A stretch of 64,000 bases of DNA from NCBI GenBank assembly GCA_033391075.1, contig JAWPMV010000001.1, positions 2,480,001 through 2,544,000 on the forward strand. Reading direction: 5' to 3'. Both the position numbers and the translations under genes were made by a program. This document shows positions 62,078-64,000 of the stretch, piece after piece (positions within the stretch are counted from its first letter, which is position 1; the number at the start of each line of letters is the position of its first letter). The stretch comes from Bacteroidia bacterium (GTDB lineage Bacteria; Bacteroidota; Bacteroidia; J057). Below the pieces are notes generated by a model. The model was given only the letters and a program-made list of their open reading frames with translations. It searched no databases and had not been told where the DNA came from.

Positions 62078-63908
62078 CTAATTCTTTAACTTCTGCTCTG
62101 GGTAGAAATGTTTGGAAAATATATGCGAAGATCATTACCGTGAAACATCCCAAAGGAGTATACCAAAGGAAAGCCAGGGCTTTAGGCTGGAAGAAATACA
62201 TATAAAGTATGATACACTCAGCCAGAATCGCCGCATAAAAAACAGCTGTTCCCTGTATCCTTTTCATAAAAAAGGCAACCATGAAAATCCCCAGGATGGT
62301 ACCATATACCAAAGAGCCCAGGATATTTACTGCCTGTATGAGGTTTTCAAGTTGATCGGCAAATAGAGAGAAACCTATAGCATATACGCCCCACATAATG
62401 GTAAGCCCTTTGGAGGCATTGAGATAATGATTGTCATCCTTGTCTTTCACCAACATGCGTTTATATATATCGACCACGGAAGTTGTGCCCAATGCATTCA
62501 GTTCTGAGGAAGTGGAAGACATAGAAGCAGCCAGAATCATGGCGATAAGGAGACCGACTACCCCTACAGGTAGATGATCCAGGATAAAGGTGAGGAAAAT
62601 TCTATCTGAATCTCGCTTCAAATTATCTTTGAGTTCCTGGATATTTGACTCCGCTTCTTTTAGTTGAAGGCTGTCGACACTATTTGCCAATTGAGACTCA
62701 AGAATATATGCTTCTGCTTCTTCGTATTTTGTAATAGATTCACCTGCATTCAGCATTTCTGCTTTTGCAATCAGAATCTTTGCTTTCTCCCGCACTTCAC
62801 TCAGGTTCTCATCCAGGGATTGAGCCTCTGCTTGCTTTTGCTCAACTGCAGCCTGATCATTATTATCAAGCGCCTCATCCCAGGCTTGTAGGGCATCCCT
62901 TTGTCTGGCATGAATAGCCGCATAGGTATTTTCAAGCTGCTTATAAGTATCTGCATACTGGCTATTCTGGACAATTGTCGTAGAAGTCTTATTGAAGTTT
63001 ATAGGAGGACGTTCAAATTGATAGAAAACAAAGAGCAATACTCCCACTAAGAGGATAAGAAATTGCATAGGTACTTTCACCAAACCATTGAGGAGCAATC
63101 CCATCCTGCTTTCGGTAATGGATTTACCTCCCAGATAGCGTTGAACCTGAGATTGGTCTGTGCCGAAATAGGAAAGCATGAGGAAAGTTCCTGCCAGAAT
63201 CCCTGACCAGACATTATATCGGTTTTCTAAATCAAAATTGAAATCAATGACCTCCATTTTGCCCATTTTCCCCGCAATGCCCAAAGCATTGGAGAAGGAA
63301 ATATTTTCTGGCAGTTTGAGGACCAGCATCACACCGGCGATCACCATCCCAGCCAGAATCACACCCATTTGGAGTTTCTGGGTTTGGCTAACGGCCTGCG
63401 TCCCTCCTAATACAGTATAAGTAGTTACAACTACTCCTATCAATACACAGGCCCAGGTCGTATCCCAGGGAAGGACAGTGGAAAGGATAAGGGCTGGAGC
63501 ATATATAGTAAATCCAGCTGCAAGACCCCTTTGAATCAGGAATAAGATAGCTGCAACCCCTCTTGTTTTAAGATCAAAGCGTTTCTCCAGAAATTCATAG
63601 GCCGTAAATACCTTTAATCTATGATAGAGAGGAATGGCAACAATAGATAATACTACTGCAGCAATCGGCAGCCCAAAGTAGAACTGCACAAAACCCATCC
63701 CATCATCATATCCCTGACCGGGCGTTGAAAGGAAGGTGATCGCACTTGCCTGGGTAGCCATGATGGATAGACCAATGGTCCACCATTTCATGCTTTTATT
63801 GGCGAGTACATAATCACTGAGATTGCTGGCTCCCCAGCTTTTCCAAATGCCATATGCTACGATAAAGAAGGTCGTTGCCCCCAATACCATCCAGTCGATC
63901 CAACTCAT
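62067..63908 (-). CDS. Sodium:solute symporter with ~135-residue coiled-coil insert
   Basis: A 613-residue SSS-family transporter. The usual helices are interrupted at about residues 298-430 by a charged, alanine- and glutamate-rich segment predicted as coiled coil (for example AVEQKQAEAQSLDENLSEV, EAESNIQELKDNLKRD). It sits after the FVFYQFERPPINFN segment and before FILDHLPVGVVGLL. The Na+-site region is AASMSSTSSELNALGTTSV. Normal SSS proteins have only a short loop here. It overlaps the GMC gene (11 bases) and the preceding small membrane protein gene (4 bases). The substrate is unknown but is probably the alcohol or sugar used by the GMC enzyme. Confidence 0.88.
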   Translation of the reverse strand: MSWIDWMVLGATTFFIVAYGIWKSWGASNLSDYVLANKSMKWWTIGLSIMATQASAITFLSTPGQGYDDGMGFVQFYFGLPIAAVVLSIVAIPLYHRLKVFTAYEFLEKRFDLKTRGVAAILFLIQRGLAAGFTIYAPALILSTVLPWDTTWACVLIGVVVTTYTVLGGTQAVSQTQKLQMGVILAGMVIAGVMLVLKLPENISFSNALGIAGKMGKMEVIDFNFDLENRYNVWSGILAGTFLMLSYFGTDQSQVQRYLGGKSITESRMGLLLNGLVKVPMQFLILLVGVLLFVFYQFERPPINFNKTSTTIVQNSQYADTYKQLENTYAAIHARQRDALQAWDEALDNNDQAAVEQKQAEAQSLDENLSEVREKAKILIAKAEMLNAGESITKYEEAEAYILESQLANSVDSLQLKEAESNIQELKDNLKRDSDRIFLTFILDHLPVGVVGLLIAMILAASMSSTSSELNALGTTSVVDIYKRMLVKDKDDNHYLNASKGLTIMWGVYAIGFSLFADQLENLIQAVNILGSLVYGTILGIFMVAFFMKRIQGTAVFYAAILAECIILYMYFFQPKALAFLWYTPLGCFTVMIFAYIFQTFLPRAEVKELDDI

Positions 63909-64000
63909 GCGTAGTGATTACTAAACAGGTAAAACAAAACGATCAGAACTACCAGTTCGGCGATCACAAAAATGTATAGACTTTTCCAGGTCTTGAAAAA
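63905..64000 (-). CDS. Small membrane protein, C-terminal part (runs off right edge)
   Basis: The last 31 codons of a minus-strand gene whose TGA overlaps the symporter ATG (ATGA). The visible peptide contains FFKTWKSLYIFVIAELVV and a strongly hydrophobic helix LIVLFYLFS before NHYA. Short single-helix proteins with a similar end often precede SSS symporters in Bacteroidota, probably as accessory subunits; this is from recollection and not tested. Its start is outside the window. Confidence 0.6.
   Translation of the reverse strand, partial: FFKTWKSLYIFVIAELVVLIVLFYLFSNHYA

Noticed and set aside
1-64000. Prophage, insertion sequences, CRISPR arrays, tRNA or rRNA genes, toxin-antitoxin pairs
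   Set aside because: No integrase, transposase, phage structural gene, spaced direct-repeat array, tRNA cloverleaf with CCA/TTCGA arm, or paired small toxin/antitoxin frames were recognised.
1-64000. Many open frames of 60-140 codons antisense to or in other frames of the genes listed
   Set aside because: They overlap well-supported genes, have poor composition (runs of Ser, Cys, His or rare residues) and no recognisable domains, so they are treated as shadow frames.

Overview
The window is a gene-dense piece (no gene-free stretch over 300 bases) of what looks like a free-living, probably marine, member of the Bacteroidota. The evidence is moderate-to-low GC, many lipoproteins with short lipoboxes, weak Shine-Dalgarno sequences, one TAnnTTTG-type -7 promoter match, a DUF5916 outer-membrane-type protein, SPOR-domain proteins, sulfatases and sodium-coupled transporters. 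A Saprospiria or Cytophagia relative seems likely, but this is inference and no rRNA, tRNA or marker gene is present to settle it. I see no prophage, insertion sequence, CRISPR array or tRNA.

Layout. 1-5807 (minus): an operon of planctomycete-type secreted proteins (c-type cytochrome PSD1/DUF1549/DUF1553 with LamG, Tat-exported DUF1501, DUF1080) plus the start of a further gene at the left edge. 5974-10510 (plus): a lipoprotein, then a sialic acid pair: a mutarotase fused to a Na+ symporter, and N-acetylneuraminate lyase. 10567-18121 (minus): a redox block with the three-gene proton-translocating transhydrogenase (pntB, pntA2, pntA1) and a 2-oxoacid:ferredoxin oxidoreductase (beta, fused gamma-alpha) with a GltD-like flavoprotein carrying two extra 4Fe-4S clusters. 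18280-20167 (plus): Tat-exported class V aminotransferase and a TRIC-type channel. 20237-28116: a BNR/sortilin-type propeller, an SMP-30 lactonase and a three-sulfatase operon. 28236-32002 (plus): DUF5916 protein and a malonyl-CoA-synthetase-like enzyme.

31999-42214 is the strongest biosynthetic locus. A minus-strand operon (glycosyltransferase, flippase, GTP cyclohydrolase II, BchC-like dehydrogenase, an atypical 6-pyruvoyltetrahydropterin-synthase homologue) lies next to two sulfotransferases, a CDP-alcohol phosphatidyltransferase, two methyltransferases and an LtaS-like alkaline-phosphatase-fold membrane transferase. Together they suggest an exported, sulfated and methylated glycolipid or phospho-polymer of unknown structure, with a GTP-derived pterin-like branch.

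42239-49044: a BCCT transporter, a DUF1415 protein, a 105-bp palindromic repeat with cloverleaf potential, two tandem DUF2330 membrane-anchored proteins with an RnfD/NqrB-like membrane protein, and a small membrane protein. 49143-54771 (minus): a four-gene membrane system (repeat/TM protein, DUF350 multispan protein, MoxR AAA+ ATPase, and an 863-residue TM-PKD-TM-vWA-like protein). This is the best candidate for an undescribed NTP-driven envelope or conflict system.

54865-64000: a GT-C membrane glycosyltransferase, a geranylgeranyl-reductase-family flavoprotein overlapping a YVTN propeller-SPOR protein, a thioredoxin-fold protein without a CxxC that ends in a SPOR-like domain, and a GMC (choline-dehydrogenase-like) oxidoreductase overlapping an SSS symporter with a long coiled-coil insert and a small membrane protein running off the right edge.
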